Below are positions 36,105 through 47,614 of a DNA stretch of 64,000 nucleotides, piece after piece; the stretch's first letter is position 1, and every line of letters begins with the position of its first letter. The position numbers and the translations under genes are program-made. The notes under the pieces are model-generated. The model saw only the letters and a list, made by a program, of their open reading frames with translations, had not been told where the DNA came from and did no database searches. The stretch lies in NCBI GenBank assembly GCA_963691705.1, contig OY829542.1:52927002-52991001 (forward strand). Direction: 5' to 3'. Origin of the DNA: Viola odorata. Taxonomy: Eukaryota; Streptophyta; Magnoliopsida; Malpighiales; Violaceae.

Positions 36105-39100
36105 ATGGAGCAAAACCACATCAACGGCCGGATTCCGCCATCGGATTTTGGCGGCACCGCAAGATCCCCGCAGCCAAACTATAGTAGCCGAGCTGTTCAA
36201 GTATGTCGGTTTCTAGTTCTTCCTTACATATCTTTACCTTTAGAACAATTTACCCGTGTATAACCCCTACCAAAACCCTGGTTAGGTTGGTCTACTGGAA
36301 ATTTGTTAAACGACGATTTTGTTTGTTGTTTGGTATGCCATAGGAAAATTGAAAGTGATTGTTTGGAGTTTAATAGTTCTTTTTTAGTTGCTTAGCTCTA
36401 TGATTTTGGTGCGTGGTAAATTGTGGGAGATAACCCTCCACTCTCCTTTGATCATTTGCATCTCCGGTAAGAGCAGGATTTAGATGCCAGCTCTCTTGGG
36501 TGTATGGGAAGTCATTTTAGTTAGCATCTAGTTGGCACCACGTGATAACTAATGTGTGTTGGTGTTCGTGTGCTTTTACATGGATGATAGAGGGTAACCT
36601 TCATAATTAGAGATTTGTAAGCAAACTTGAGAAGAAAATGGATTTGTATCCTTGAAACTGGTTAGATGGGTGTGGTTGATTGCATTGCTGTGGCCTGTGG
36701 GCCAAAAACTGAGCAGCTCTATGCTGGATTTTTGTTGAACTGGTGGTGGGGATTGTATTAGCAAAGTTAATTAAGTAGTTTTGAAGATTTGTGGTTGTAG
36801 TTTTTCAAGTAGAATTTGATTGGGCTTGATACATTGTCTGTCAGTGGTTCAAGTTAAGATTCTCCTACCACTTCAGGGAATATATATATTCTTAAAAAGT
36901 TGGATTTTCATTTTGTAGAGCTAGTTTGTTGCCTCCATCTAACTCTCAGGCACTGTTATGTACATGAGAAGATTCATATTTACGCTATCCCTACTGATTT
37001 TCTTATTTTTCACTGTGAATCACGGGAATACATTCTATCTGTTCTGGCACCCAATCCAATTGTTTGTTGTATGAAAAATTGTCGCCTAATTTGTATTTCA
37101 GGAAGCTCTGGAGCACTTGGCCTCTGTTGATTTAATTGATTTGTGCAATGAAGCAAAAGTTGAGCACTGCAGAGCAACTAGAGATTTGAGAAGTTGTGGG
37201 TGCTATGTACAGTATGTGTTGAACTCATGTGGGCATGCCTCCTTATGTTCAGAGTGCAGCCAACGTTGTGATATTTGCCCAATTTGTAGAATTCCTATCC
37301 CAAAGAATGGCAACAGGCTCCGGCCTCGCCTTTACTATGAGTGTATAGAGGCTGGGCTCATCTCCAAGAGATGTGACGAAAGGTTTCAAGAGAATGAAGA
37401 TGGGGAAAATCAGTTAAATGCTGTCCAGCGTCTCTATTCTTTATTCGATGTAGCCATGGAGAATAATTTGGTTTCTTTGATTTGCCATTGTATCCTTTGT
37501 TGTGCCAGGTGGAATTTGTTTAGTTTTATATAATGTCCTGATTAAGTCTCTCTAACATCACCAAACATTCCTAGGAAGGCACAAGTCCCTAGAATTTAAG
37601 GAGTTTGTGCTTTTGCCTTTTTGTTCTATATGGAACTATTTGGATGAGCTTGGAGAAATAGAAGGTATACTTAAAAAATAGGCGGTCCTGTCTTTGATTA
37701 CTGTTGAGTGCTTAATTAGCCTAGACCCTAATACTTTGAGGTTAAATCTATTTTAAAAAATTGAGAAACAAGATATTCCTTAACACTTCTAACAGATATT
37801 ACAGATGTTTGTATGGACGAAAGTGCAGTGTCTAGCGATCCTGTAATTGCCTTCCTGTTGGATGAAGTCGTTGTCAAGGACTGGTGCAAGCAAACATTCA
37901 GAAACATTGTGGTAGAACTTCAAGGGATATGTATCCTTAAAAAAATTGTCATTCGAAGCCAGTTTCCAGTTTTGTTTTTTGTCCATTTATATTATTTTAA
38001 TTTTAATGATACGGAAAATGTAATTTCTTTAAACACTTCGTTAGATAATCTGGAAGCAGAAGAAATGAAAGCTAGGATGCATTTACTTCTTAAGCTTTCA
38101 GTACATCTGGCTGGAATATTCAATGTGCTTGAAGTTTTGGTGTCATCATTTAAGGGTGGTCTTTCAGGACAGCTGCATGACTTGCAGCTCCTTCAAGAGT
38201 GTATTTTAAAAACAAAGCAGGTTTGGTTGCTCCAACAATTTATTGCATATTTTATCGATGCTTCATCCGTTTTAGCGTCTGTTCATTTTGTAAGATGTAT
38301 TGTCTAAGATAATTGAATGTCATGCTTTTCATCTCTCCAATGTGAATAATGCTCAACAATTTTCATTTTTGATTTTAGAACCATAGCAGTAACATAGTCT
38401 TTATCTTATTAGCTGAAAGTTTGGTAAGCTCAGATTTGAAAAGCTACCTAAGTTAGTTTTATTTTGGCAGCAAGGTTAGAGTTATCATGTTCTTCTAAGG
38501 TCATTGTTCTCATTGCTTTGATGACCTAGTTCTGTTACACGTTTATTTAACTTGAAGACAGGTTTATTTCTATTATTTCTTATTACTTACTACTGATTGC
38601 TGAATCCAGCATTTGGAGATAATGGCATGGTGTGCAAGGCATCAATTTTTAGACAATGTGAGGTCTCGTTATACTGATTTGTCATTATGGCGTTCTGCTG
38701 TCCGGGTAAGGAAATCAGAAGCAGTTAAGCGTTCTTGGCCAGATGCAGTAACTCAATCTGCTGAGTTCAGTGCACAGGCTGGATCCTTATTCATTGAAGA
38801 TGCTCTGGAAAATCTTGAAATAGAGGAGGGGCACATGCAGGAAATGGGAGAAGATTTGGAACTTGCACCTTTGCAGAAAGATGAGGGATTGTTTTTCAGG
38901 TCGAAGGTAGAGGGGTTGGCAGGATGCTACCCATTTGAAAGTCTTCGAGCAGCCGTTGATGTACTCTTTTTACGTGGAAGTTCTGATTTGGTGGTTGCAA
39001 AACAAGCAATTGTATCCTTTATCATTCTTTTGGTTTTACTGTTATAGTTTGCATTTGTGACGGTTCTTGTCTTCTCAGTTTATAGGAGCTTTTTCTTTAA

Positions 39101-42100
39101 TGTTTTTTCCTTAAGATATGGTAGTTTCTTTATTACCTTTTTGACCGGCACTGGACAATGGCGGATGATGCTTGGCGGCACATAGTTGATGATTTTGCAG
39201 CTACATTTGGTATAGCTAGTCATTCCTTACTGGAGTCACTTACTTTTTATCTTCTGGATGATCACACAGAAAAAGCTCTACAGGTACTTACTTTTTAATT
39301 ACTTCCAACACTGAAAAGTTGAATTGTCCAACAGTTTCTCTCTTTTCTAAGCATTTGAGGCAATATTAACAATTTTCATGGGATATATTTAGTAAGGTGA
39401 TATTTATAATTCAAACATTGTTGGCCTGTTTCCTGTTCATGAATGGTCTCTCTTAACTTGTCTAGCGTGAGGAATTGGCCTCATTGCTTCTGTATAGAAT
39501 GATTCATTTTAGGTGATCTTTATTTATAATTCAAAGATCTTTACCATGTTTCTTTCTCATGAGTGGTTTCTCAAATTATCTTACCTGGTCTAGTATAAGG
39601 AGCTTGCTTTGTTGTCTCAGTATATAATCTTCATTTTGAGAGGTGGGCAGAATTTGTAGTAATAATAGTGCTTGTTGAAGATGAAATTGAACTGGTGGAC
39701 CTAAAGAAAGTAGTAATTGAATTTGTGTTATTTTTAGCTCCTACTTTGATTCAAGTGTACTGTTCTGCGTTCTGTAGGAGACATGGCTCAGATTCTTTCC
39801 TAACCAGTAAAATCTCCATCAGAAGAGAGTAGCATAGATGGCCTTGCTCGCTAATACCCTTAAATATTCTGATTTTTCTTAAAAATGTCTTTTGCTTTTT
39901 AGGAAGCTTGTGACCTCCTTCCCGAGATCTCAGGACCATCAACTCATCCTAAGATTGCTGAAGTGCTATTAGAAAGGAGAAATCCTGAAATGGCTCTTAT
40001 GGTCATGCGATGGTCTGGACGTGAGGGACAAATGGTTTTACTTAGTGAGGCTGTTACCGCAGTTCGAGTGAGGGTTGAGTGTGGACTTTTGACCGAAGCT
40101 TTTATGTATCAGAGGATGCTCTGTACAAAAGTCAAGGAAAAACAGGTGAAGAGTGGACCTTCTGGACATGCTCCCGATGATTTAAAAGGCGATAGTAAGA
40201 CATGGAAGGATTGGGTGGACATTTTGGTAACAGACATTTGTTGTCTTTGTATCAAGAGGAATTTGGTTGATAAAATTATCGAGTTGCCATGGAACTTGGC
40301 TGAGGAGAAACATCTTCACGAGTGTCTTTTTGATTTTGCTATTCATGATCCTTCATCAACTGCTGGAAGTCTTCTTGTTGTGTTCTATATTCAGGTACTT
40401 ATGGCTCTATTATTTGCTAACTTCCATTGAGGGCTGAATTTTAATTTCCAGATGACGTGGTTTAGTTTCACTCTTTTCTAATATAATTTTTACTTTCCAA
40501 AATAAATTAGAGCATGCTAATTGTTGGGATTTCAACTTGCTCGCTGAATACATAACTTTTCTTCCAAATGAGACCTGGAACATTCACACAGGGCCTTACA
40601 GTGACCTTGATGGCGTACTTTGTGTGTGATACGGATTTCTCTGCTCTCTTTTTTTCTCCAATGTGATGTATCTTAATGAAAATGATCCATTAGGTTGATA
40701 AAATCCATGTTCATGACATTATAAATAAAATCTTGCGCCTGTTGTCTGATAACTCACTGTATTGTGTACTTTCAGCGCTACCGATATGCTGAGGCATACC
40801 AAGTTAACTCTAAACTTCATGATGTGGAGCAGGCCTTTGTTTCAAGTAGATCTCTCTCTGAAGAAGTCTTATCCAGAATGAGATCTGCCAGTCACTTCAG
40901 AGCAGGACTTGTTGTAAGTGATTTTAGAGCCTTTTTGGAATTCATGTGTGCCTTTGTCCAAAATGTATCCTGTTTGTTGGGGAATCCAGTATTCACGTTT
41001 ATACCGCAACAAATTTTTGGGCCTTAAATTAGGGATGCACATTAGTCTCATTTTCAAGTCTGATATTAATTCTTGCAATATGTAAAAGAGCTGTCACATT
41101 TTGTCCAGAAGCATGCTAATTCTTCACAAGCACTCAACTAATGCAGCAATGCTCGGTATTTATCCAGATAGAGTCCCGAGTAAGATAGATTTCTGAGAAT
41201 TAAAATTGGTTTAGTGGATTGATGCAAGTAGTTGGAATGTACTTTTTACTACTGCGATGCTTGCCTGAATATATTGGCATTAATGCTGTCTGGAAAGAAA
41301 TTTGCATTAAGATAATTCTCTGATGATATGTACTTAAACAGGCTCAATCCATTGAATTGCTGCCACAAGTTCAACAGCAACAAGTAAAGACTGAAAAACT
41401 ACTGTCTACCTGTTATAGCACTCCTGATGAAGTTAGATTGCAAGCAGAGTCGAATCTTCCGTTGGTACCCGAGCCAAAATCCAGCAGTGTATTGGTTCCG
41501 GACTCCTCTAATACTTCTGTTGTTGTCCCGCCAAAGCATAGTACACCATTTAAAGCCTCCCTTCTTGAAACTACTGCAAGACTTGGTGGATCTACCAGGA
41601 ATCCACACTTCGAGCTTGGTAACAACGGCTCTCCATCAGTTCTTCACAAAAGATTATTTACGAATTCCGAAAGAGCACAAAAGCCTGAGCTTAGTGGTGG
41701 CATGGATTTTAAATATAGTGGTATGGCAACTCCTGGAATCCATGATTTTAGTCACATAAATACCACACCAATAAAAGAAACTGGCAGAACTTCCTTAAAA
41801 GTACTTTCCAACAACGGACTGCATCAGCATCAAGTTGATAGAATATCACCAGAAGTGGAACAAAATGGGTTCGCTAAGCAATTCCGAAATGCTAGTCCTC
41901 CATATTTCCATAGGGTTACAGCCGATCCAGTAGCTATGTCTGGCAGCTATCATGGCCATCAAAATGATGGAGATACTACTAGATCTCAGATTGTAGCTCC
42001 TGGGGATGATCTGATGGATGTTGCTTGGAGGTAAATATATAGTTTCCTTTTACTCCGCCACTTTGTTTCTTTAAGTGTCACTGTGAAATTATTCTTGTCA

Positions 42101-42341
42101 AAGTCTGTTGCCTATTCAGTTACTTGGGTAGCAAAATAATCCCTTTTCCTATATTGTTTGGTGACATTATAGTGCTAGAGAGAAGGATTCTGCAACAGAC
42201 AAGTGGAGTTTGAATGGTGGGCCGAGATGGAGATCCGATGAAAGCAGTGATGAAGAGTCGCAAAATCCGGAGAGATTTGTTGGAGCAGCACCTACAACTT
42301 CTGGAAGGGGATTCAGAAAAAGTAGGTTTGTTAGAAGATGA
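36105..42341 (+). CDS. HOS1: HOS1 E3 ubiquitin ligase / nucleoporin
   Basis: HOS1 is a RING-type E3 ligase of the nuclear pore. In Arabidopsis it promotes turnover of ICE1 in the cold and of CONSTANS in flowering, and it is needed for mRNA export. Ten exons join in frame to 947 residues, against about 930 in the Arabidopsis protein: 36105-36200, 37102-37489, 37796-37930, 38045-38220, 38610-39011, 39125-39283, 39903-40394, 40776-40913, 41342-42030, 42173-42341. The unusual RING lies at residues 64-94 (SCGCYV, NSCGHASLCSECSQRCDICP, ICR). It is followed by RLYSLFDVAMENNLVSLICH and the ELYS-like helical region (LFDRHW, LLESLTFYLLDDH, LERRNPEMALMVMRWSG). The C-terminus is Ser/Pro-rich and ends in a basic tail (GRGFRKSRFVRR). 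Introns 2 and 5 carry U12-type signals, and intron 3 may as well. The last exon is tandemly duplicated. It shares a promoter region with MFDX. Confidence 0.95.
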
Positions 42342-42587
42342 ACACTGTTTATTCAGTTACTTGGGTAGCAAAATAATCCCTTTTCCTATATTGTTTGGTG
42401 ACATTATAGTGCTAGAGAGAAGGATTCTGCAACAGACAAGTGGAGTTTGAATGGTGGGCCGAGATGGAGATCCGATGAAAGCAGTGATGAAGAGTCGCAA
42501 AATCCGGAGAGATTTGTTGGAGCAGCACCTACAACTTCTGGAAGGGGATTCAGAAAAAGTAGGTTTGTTAGAAGATGAACACTGTTT
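42114..42587 (+). repeat. 237-bp tandem duplication of HOS1 terminal exon
   Basis: Units 42114-42350 and 42351-42587 look identical by eye. Each holds the end of the last intron, its AG acceptor (42172; 42409), the complete terminal coding exon and its TGA (42339-42341; 42576-42578). Either copy could serve as terminal exon and give the same protein. If the first is used, the second becomes 3' UTR. Confidence 0.93.
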
Positions 42588-43032
42588 GCTGTCCATTTTT
42601 TAACCTACAGGTAGACCATGACCTTAAAAGCCTCTTTTTAGGATAAATCGATTAGCAGGAAGTTGTAAGAGTTATAAAATGAAGCTGCGATCCGCTTCTG
42701 CTAAGATTTCCTTGTTTCTGAGAGGCACATGAGCATACCAATACAGTGAATTCATAGGTTATTCTGCTATCATACTTGAGTGAGATTTCTCATCGAACTG
42801 TCGTGCGGATCAAACATGCAGCTTTGCGTCTGCCACAATTTTTGTATCCTACTATTCAAGTAATTGAAATCTTGCGTTGGTGTTTATTTCTGTATTTTGT
42901 TGAGTTTCATTTGTGGATTCGGAAGTGTTTGTTCTGGGAATAACGTAGGAGTTCAAAGCTCTGTACCGACTGACTGCTCTTGGGATAGGAGTATTTTTTG
43001 ATGAAATTCTCTCTGAAATTCCTTTGGAGGTT
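42588..43032. other. HOS1 3' flank
   Basis: Probably 3' UTR and downstream sequence of HOS1. No separate gene is seen before the TIR element that starts at about 43033. Confidence 0.5.
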
Positions 43033-43677
43033 GTTTGGTATCAAAATTTAGGAAGAGTTCAGTTCATTTAGACTGAACTCTTTCCAAATTTAGTGTTTGT
43101 TATGCACTTTTTTAATTGAATTCAATTTTTATAGAATTGAACCATTAAAATTAATGGATTCATGCCAAAATAGGTGTGATTGTTGAAGAGTTCATTTAGA
43201 TTTTTAATAATTAATTAGTTAATTACTAAAAAGCCCTGTCTAAAATTACATTGCTTCTGTGCTTCGTGCGGCTGCCGAGAGGGGGGATTGGGGGTCTGCG
43301 GCGGTGGTGATGAGGGAGATCGAGAGGATTAGGCCGGAGTGAGTTGCGGTGCCGGCGATGGGTTTGATGTAGATTGAGCGGATTCGGCTGGTGGTGGGTT
43401 ACCGTGAGTGGTGTGGTGGTGGTGATGGGGAGTGGTGTGGTCGTTTAGCGCCTGAGTTGTGATGGTGGCTTTTGTTTTTGATTCGGCAGCTAAGAGTGAG
43501 ATGGCGTACAAGCCGCTGCAATTTATGGGAGACGGTAATGGGTGCAGTGAACCCTAGGGTTTTTAGAGTAAAGGGAAATAGAGAATGGGTTGGGTACTCA
43601 TTCAGGGCCTAACTTTTGTTTTGCCTGCATACTATTTTTAAAATAAATAAAATAAAGTAATAAAAATATAGGTGGAA

Positions 43678-45317
43678 TGATTGAGTGATTAATTGTCTTA
43701 TTATTCATCCTTTTTTTCTACCAATTTGGATGTCGATACTACTAATTATGGGCACTTTTTATTTCTTTTTGCAGAAAACATATCTGAAAGGCTGATTATT
43801 GGAAAGGACATGAAAAACCCATTGCAGAGTAGGAAATTGTGAGGAGAAGTAATTCTGGGCAGTATACAACTCGTTCCAAGTCAGCTGGGCATGGGCTGAA
43901 TATTAATACCTGTTTTGCGCTTCATCTAGCCAAGAGATTGCTAGTGGGCTTGGGCCGCGCACTTGAAGGGCACGTCTGACGCACTGATCCTCGTGTAGAA
44001 CTCCTTTGTAGAATCCTATACCAATTTCTTTTAAGGATTTTAAGTCATTTTATTTTAAATTATCTAAATCCTACTCCATCTGGACACGAATAATTGTCAC
44101 TTTTCTACGGATTCTTACTGTTCATAATACTTGTCATTTTATGCATTCCGAAGCATATATTTTGTCCAAATGACTATTTTTTTTTTATGAATCAACCCAA
44201 TTTGATGATGGTGTGGTAATTTGAGTGGAAATTAGGAGTAAAAATGAAACAATGTAGAATAAAATAAGATCAAAGATCATTGTCCTACGAATTTTTACTA
44301 TTCTAAAACGTCATTTAATTGTGTCCGGAGAGAGTATTTTTTAGGGATTTTAGTTGGACTTGGTTTGTTAAATACCGCAGGAAAGAAAGAGATCTCATCT
44401 CTTCTTCCTTGGAACTTGGGACGGCTACTGTTTCTAAATTTTCTATCTATTTTTATTTTTCTTTCTTTATTTGATTTAATTAATTCATGCATAATAATTG
44501 TTTGATTTAATTATGTCTTGTTCTAGCTAATTTATTTATTCTTGGTAAAGACTCTAGGGTCATGATTCGTTTGTTGTGAGATCAAATTAAGCTTCATAAA
44601 ATCCAAGTTTGTATTTCTATTCTTTTTAATTGAATGTTAATTTGTTCTTATTTGATTTAAGTTTGATCACCTTAGATTTTAATTTGAACGAATATAGCTT
44701 TTCTTAGAAACGTTGGATGCTACATCGTTGATAGGAATCTGCAGGCAACTAATTAGTGTAAGAGCTAATTAGAAAAGGGTAGAATCCGGTTTATAGGAGT
44801 AGAAGAAATTCTCTTCTAGATCGGGAAAGGTCTCTCCCCGTGTTTAATCAATCCTTCAGTTAAACTCTATTAGGAGTACCGCCTTAGAGTTATTGATCGG
44901 TTAGGGATCCTAGTAGGAGTACCGCCTTAGGAATCTTGAGTAGGAGGAGAGCAGGAGGCTCAGAGTACCGCTGGTCTCTATAGCCTTTCTATTAAATTTG
45001 GTTTTGAAAACACTTGCATCAATGATCGACATGTATGAATCGTGACCCGAAAAGAGTCTTTATCGGGAATTTACCATCATCTGAGTTCTTCTAATCATCA
45101 CTTATTTACTGTTTTTATTCTCTCTGATTATTAATTTAATTGCAACACAAAAATCCCACTCATTGGTTTTTACCACTGTTACAATTTTGGTCTTTTAACA
45201 TAAATTATTATTGTCCAGAAATCCCTGTGGTTCGATCCTTTTACCACTTGCTACAGTTTTAATTAATTGTGCATGGTGAATTGTATGATTTATTTTTGTT
45301 GGTTTCGGCACCCATCA
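43678..45317 (+). mobile_element. Solo LTR, TGAT...ATCA family, copy 3
   Basis: Starts TGATTGAGTGATTAATTG and ends CGGCACCCATCA, with a 5-bp duplication TGGAA on each side (43673-43677 and 45318-45322). A Stowaway-like MITE lies inside at 44072-44336; without it the LTR is about 1375 bp, close to copy 1. It shares TTTTTGCAGAAAA, CTAGCTAATTTATTTATTC, GGTCTCTCCCCGTG and CCCTGTGGTTCGATCC blocks with the minus-strand copy at 45901-48516. Confidence 0.88.
44072..44336. repeat. Stowaway-like MITE inside the solo LTR
   Basis: Left end TACTCCATCTGGACACGAAT and right end ATTGTGTCCGGAGAGAGTA are imperfect inverted copies with TA duplications. Its absence from the sister LTRs makes it a later insertion. 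Confidence 0.75.
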
Positions 45318-46334
45318 TGGAATTTTTTTTTTTGGCATTTTAAGATGAAGAAAATATAAAATTAATGTCTGAGCTTAGTATAACAATTGTGTATGATTTA
45401 TCAATTTTATGAAAAGTTTTATTTATTTATTTTATGGGTAAATTTTAATTTAAGGGTATAATGGTCAAATAATTAAAATGAAATCATCTTTTAATTATAC
45501 TAGACAATGTGTTCATTTGAATTTAATTGAATTCTTTTAATTTTACATTATTATACCAATCATTAGAATTCTATTAATGAATGAATTCTAATTGAATTCT
45601 ATTAATGAAATGAATTGAAGTCATACATGATTTGATACCAAACTGACTGAAAGGCATTCTATTATCATTAATTGGTCTTATCATGTTCATTAATTTATTT
45701 ACGGTTCCAATACACGCTCTTCCGATTCTTATCTCTTCCAAATTTACGGTTCTTAAGAAGTTCCAATCCTTTTACGCATGCTATTATCAGTAATATGCAT
45801 GTTCATTGGCCAAAGAAGAAAAATACAATTATAAGTAATCAATTTATTAAGATGCTAAAAAGGTGATTAGGAGTAATCAATGCATATTGTTACGTGTAAT
45901 TGATCTGGTGTCGAATCTGTAAAAAATAAAATGATTAGAACTCAATACTTTATGACAAAAGATATTGCAATAAGTGATAAAGAGATTCGTTCCTAAAAAA
46001 TTTATGGTAAAATTTAGATTTCCAAACCAATTGTAACAAAATGAAATAACAAAGTGGGGTTTTATCAAGTTGAAAATAAATAAAAATAAAATTATAATTG
46101 AAATAGGTGACAAGTAATCAATCGCAATACGTGATGGTAAAATCAGATGATGAAAGATTCCCGGTAAAGACTATCTAAAGTTATGATCCGCAAGTATTGA
46201 TTAATGATGCATAAATGTTCAAAACTGATTTTGTGAAGAAATTATAAAAATTAGGTTTACATTAACTTTCTATTCTCCTCCTATATCAATTTTTGTTGAA
46301 GAAATCTCTCTATTAAGAACTCTAATCGTTTAGC

Positions 46335-47614
46335 AACCCTAAGCCTATGTATGGGAAGAAGAATTAGAGTGGAAAGGAAAGAAAGGGAAAGGAAATTTTT
46401 TAAATTTCCCTTGTATGGGAAAAAAAAGTGCAAAGGAATTAAAGGGAAAGTAAAGGAATAGAGGGAAATAAATCGTAAAAATTTCCTCCTGGCCCACAAA
46501 ATATTTCCTCCCCACTTGTAGGAGGAAAAAGAATAAAATTAGAGACGAGCCATTATTCCCTTAAATACCCTCTTTCCTCTTCTTCCCTTTTCTTTCTTTT
46601 TCTTTTCTTTTCTTTTCTTTCCCGCACAGGCACGCCAACGAGGTTGGGGGTTTGAATCGGACGGTGGTGATGGATTTGACGGTGGTGACGGGTTTGGGCG
46701 ATGACGGCGGTGATGGGTTTGTGATGGTTCGCCTGTGAGGTAGTGGTGGGTTTGTGGCGATTGGTGGTGGATTTGTGGTGGTGTGGTGGTGGTGGACGAT
46801 CCGAGGGGGAGATGATGATTGGCGGTGGTGAAGGTGGTGCCGACGGTGGTGGTTAGTGTGTTTGGGCAGTGATGGGTTTGATGGTGAGATGGTAGTGAAT
46901 GGGTTTTGGTAGTGGATGTCATGGGTTTGGATTGGGTGGTTGGTAGTGAGATGATGAACGGTTGTGATGATGATGGGCCGTGGTGATGTGTTTGGGAAGT
47001 GATGGGTTTGATGATGACAAGTAGAGCTATTACTGTTTAACACGAAGACGTTTGATACTTGTTTTTCAAAATGTGTACGGGAATCTTAGAACATGAATTT
47101 TATCTTAGAACATGAATTTTACATTTATTTGCAGGAACTTCTTGCACTGGGGGAGCGGATTGGCAACGTAAATACTGGATTATCAGATGAAGCCATCAGG
47201 TGTAAATTGTGGGATTCTACCAATGGTTCAACCTCTGAACTTGTTACAATTCTCTAGATTAATGTTGTTTGTCGAGTGTAATCTTAGTTGATCAATAATT
47301 CAGCCAACACAGACGTGAGTGTAATTCAGTCAACACATTGTTTGTTGAACTTGTCATCTCTATTTTTCTGCTAACTATAATCTAAATTGACAATAAGGGT
47401 AAAGTGATAAAAATAACTAAATTTCCTTTCCTTTCCATCCATGTTGTCATACACAAATATTAAAATTTCCTTCCTTTTCCTTTATATATAAAAAATGCAG
47501 CCATATAAGGGAATTTCTTTACAAATTTCCTTCCTCTCTTTTCTTTCCTTTCCCTAGTTAAACTTCTCCTCTTTTCCTTCGTGCATTTTAGTTCTCATAC
47601 AAAGGGTAAGGTTC
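46335..47614. mobile_element. TIR element carrying a captured exon
   Basis: The left end (CCCTAAGCCTATGTATGGG) is an imperfect inverted copy of the right end (CTCATACAAAGGGTAAGG, about 47595-47611). Subterminal repeats rich in GGAAAGGAAATTT on the left and AAATTTCCTTCC on the right pair with each other. The interior has a GGT/GTG-rich block (46640-47010) and an exon-like fragment (47135-47257). It sits inside the LTR copy at 45901-48516, whose two halves it separates. No transposase gene is present. This is the layout of a Pack-type transposon; the superfamily is unclear. Confidence 0.6.
47135..47257 (+). pseudogene. Captured exon fragment of a RING E3 ligase gene
   Basis: After a good acceptor (TTTATTTGCAG at 47124-47134) the sequence reads ELLALGERIGNVNTGLSDE, then unrelated residues to a stop at 47255. 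This resembles the EELLALEERIG...V.TGLSEE segment upstream of the RING-H2 finger in MBR1/MBR2-type plant E3 ligases. Only one exon-length piece is present, inside a TIR element, so it cannot make the enzyme. The family assignment rests on one short motif known from memory. Confidence 0.45.

Larger units (their letters stand above)
43033..45643. mobile_element. Non-autonomous TIR transposon with nested LTR
   Basis: Outer ends GTTTGGTATCAAA (43033) and its exact inverted copy TTTGATACCAAAC (45631-45643). Subterminal regions on both sides are rich in AATTGAATTC-like words. A solo LTR occupies 43678-45317, so the element alone is about 970 bp. Its interior at 43261-43550 is a GTG/GGT-rich block like that in the TIR element at 46335. 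No transposase is present and no target duplication was found, so the superfamily is not assigned. Confidence 0.6.

Noticed and set aside
46539..47043. Two His/Thr/Pro-rich minus-strand ORFs of 127 and 160 codons
   Set aside because: They overlap in different frames over a GGT-rich simple repeat inside a transposon. Openness comes from composition, not selection.
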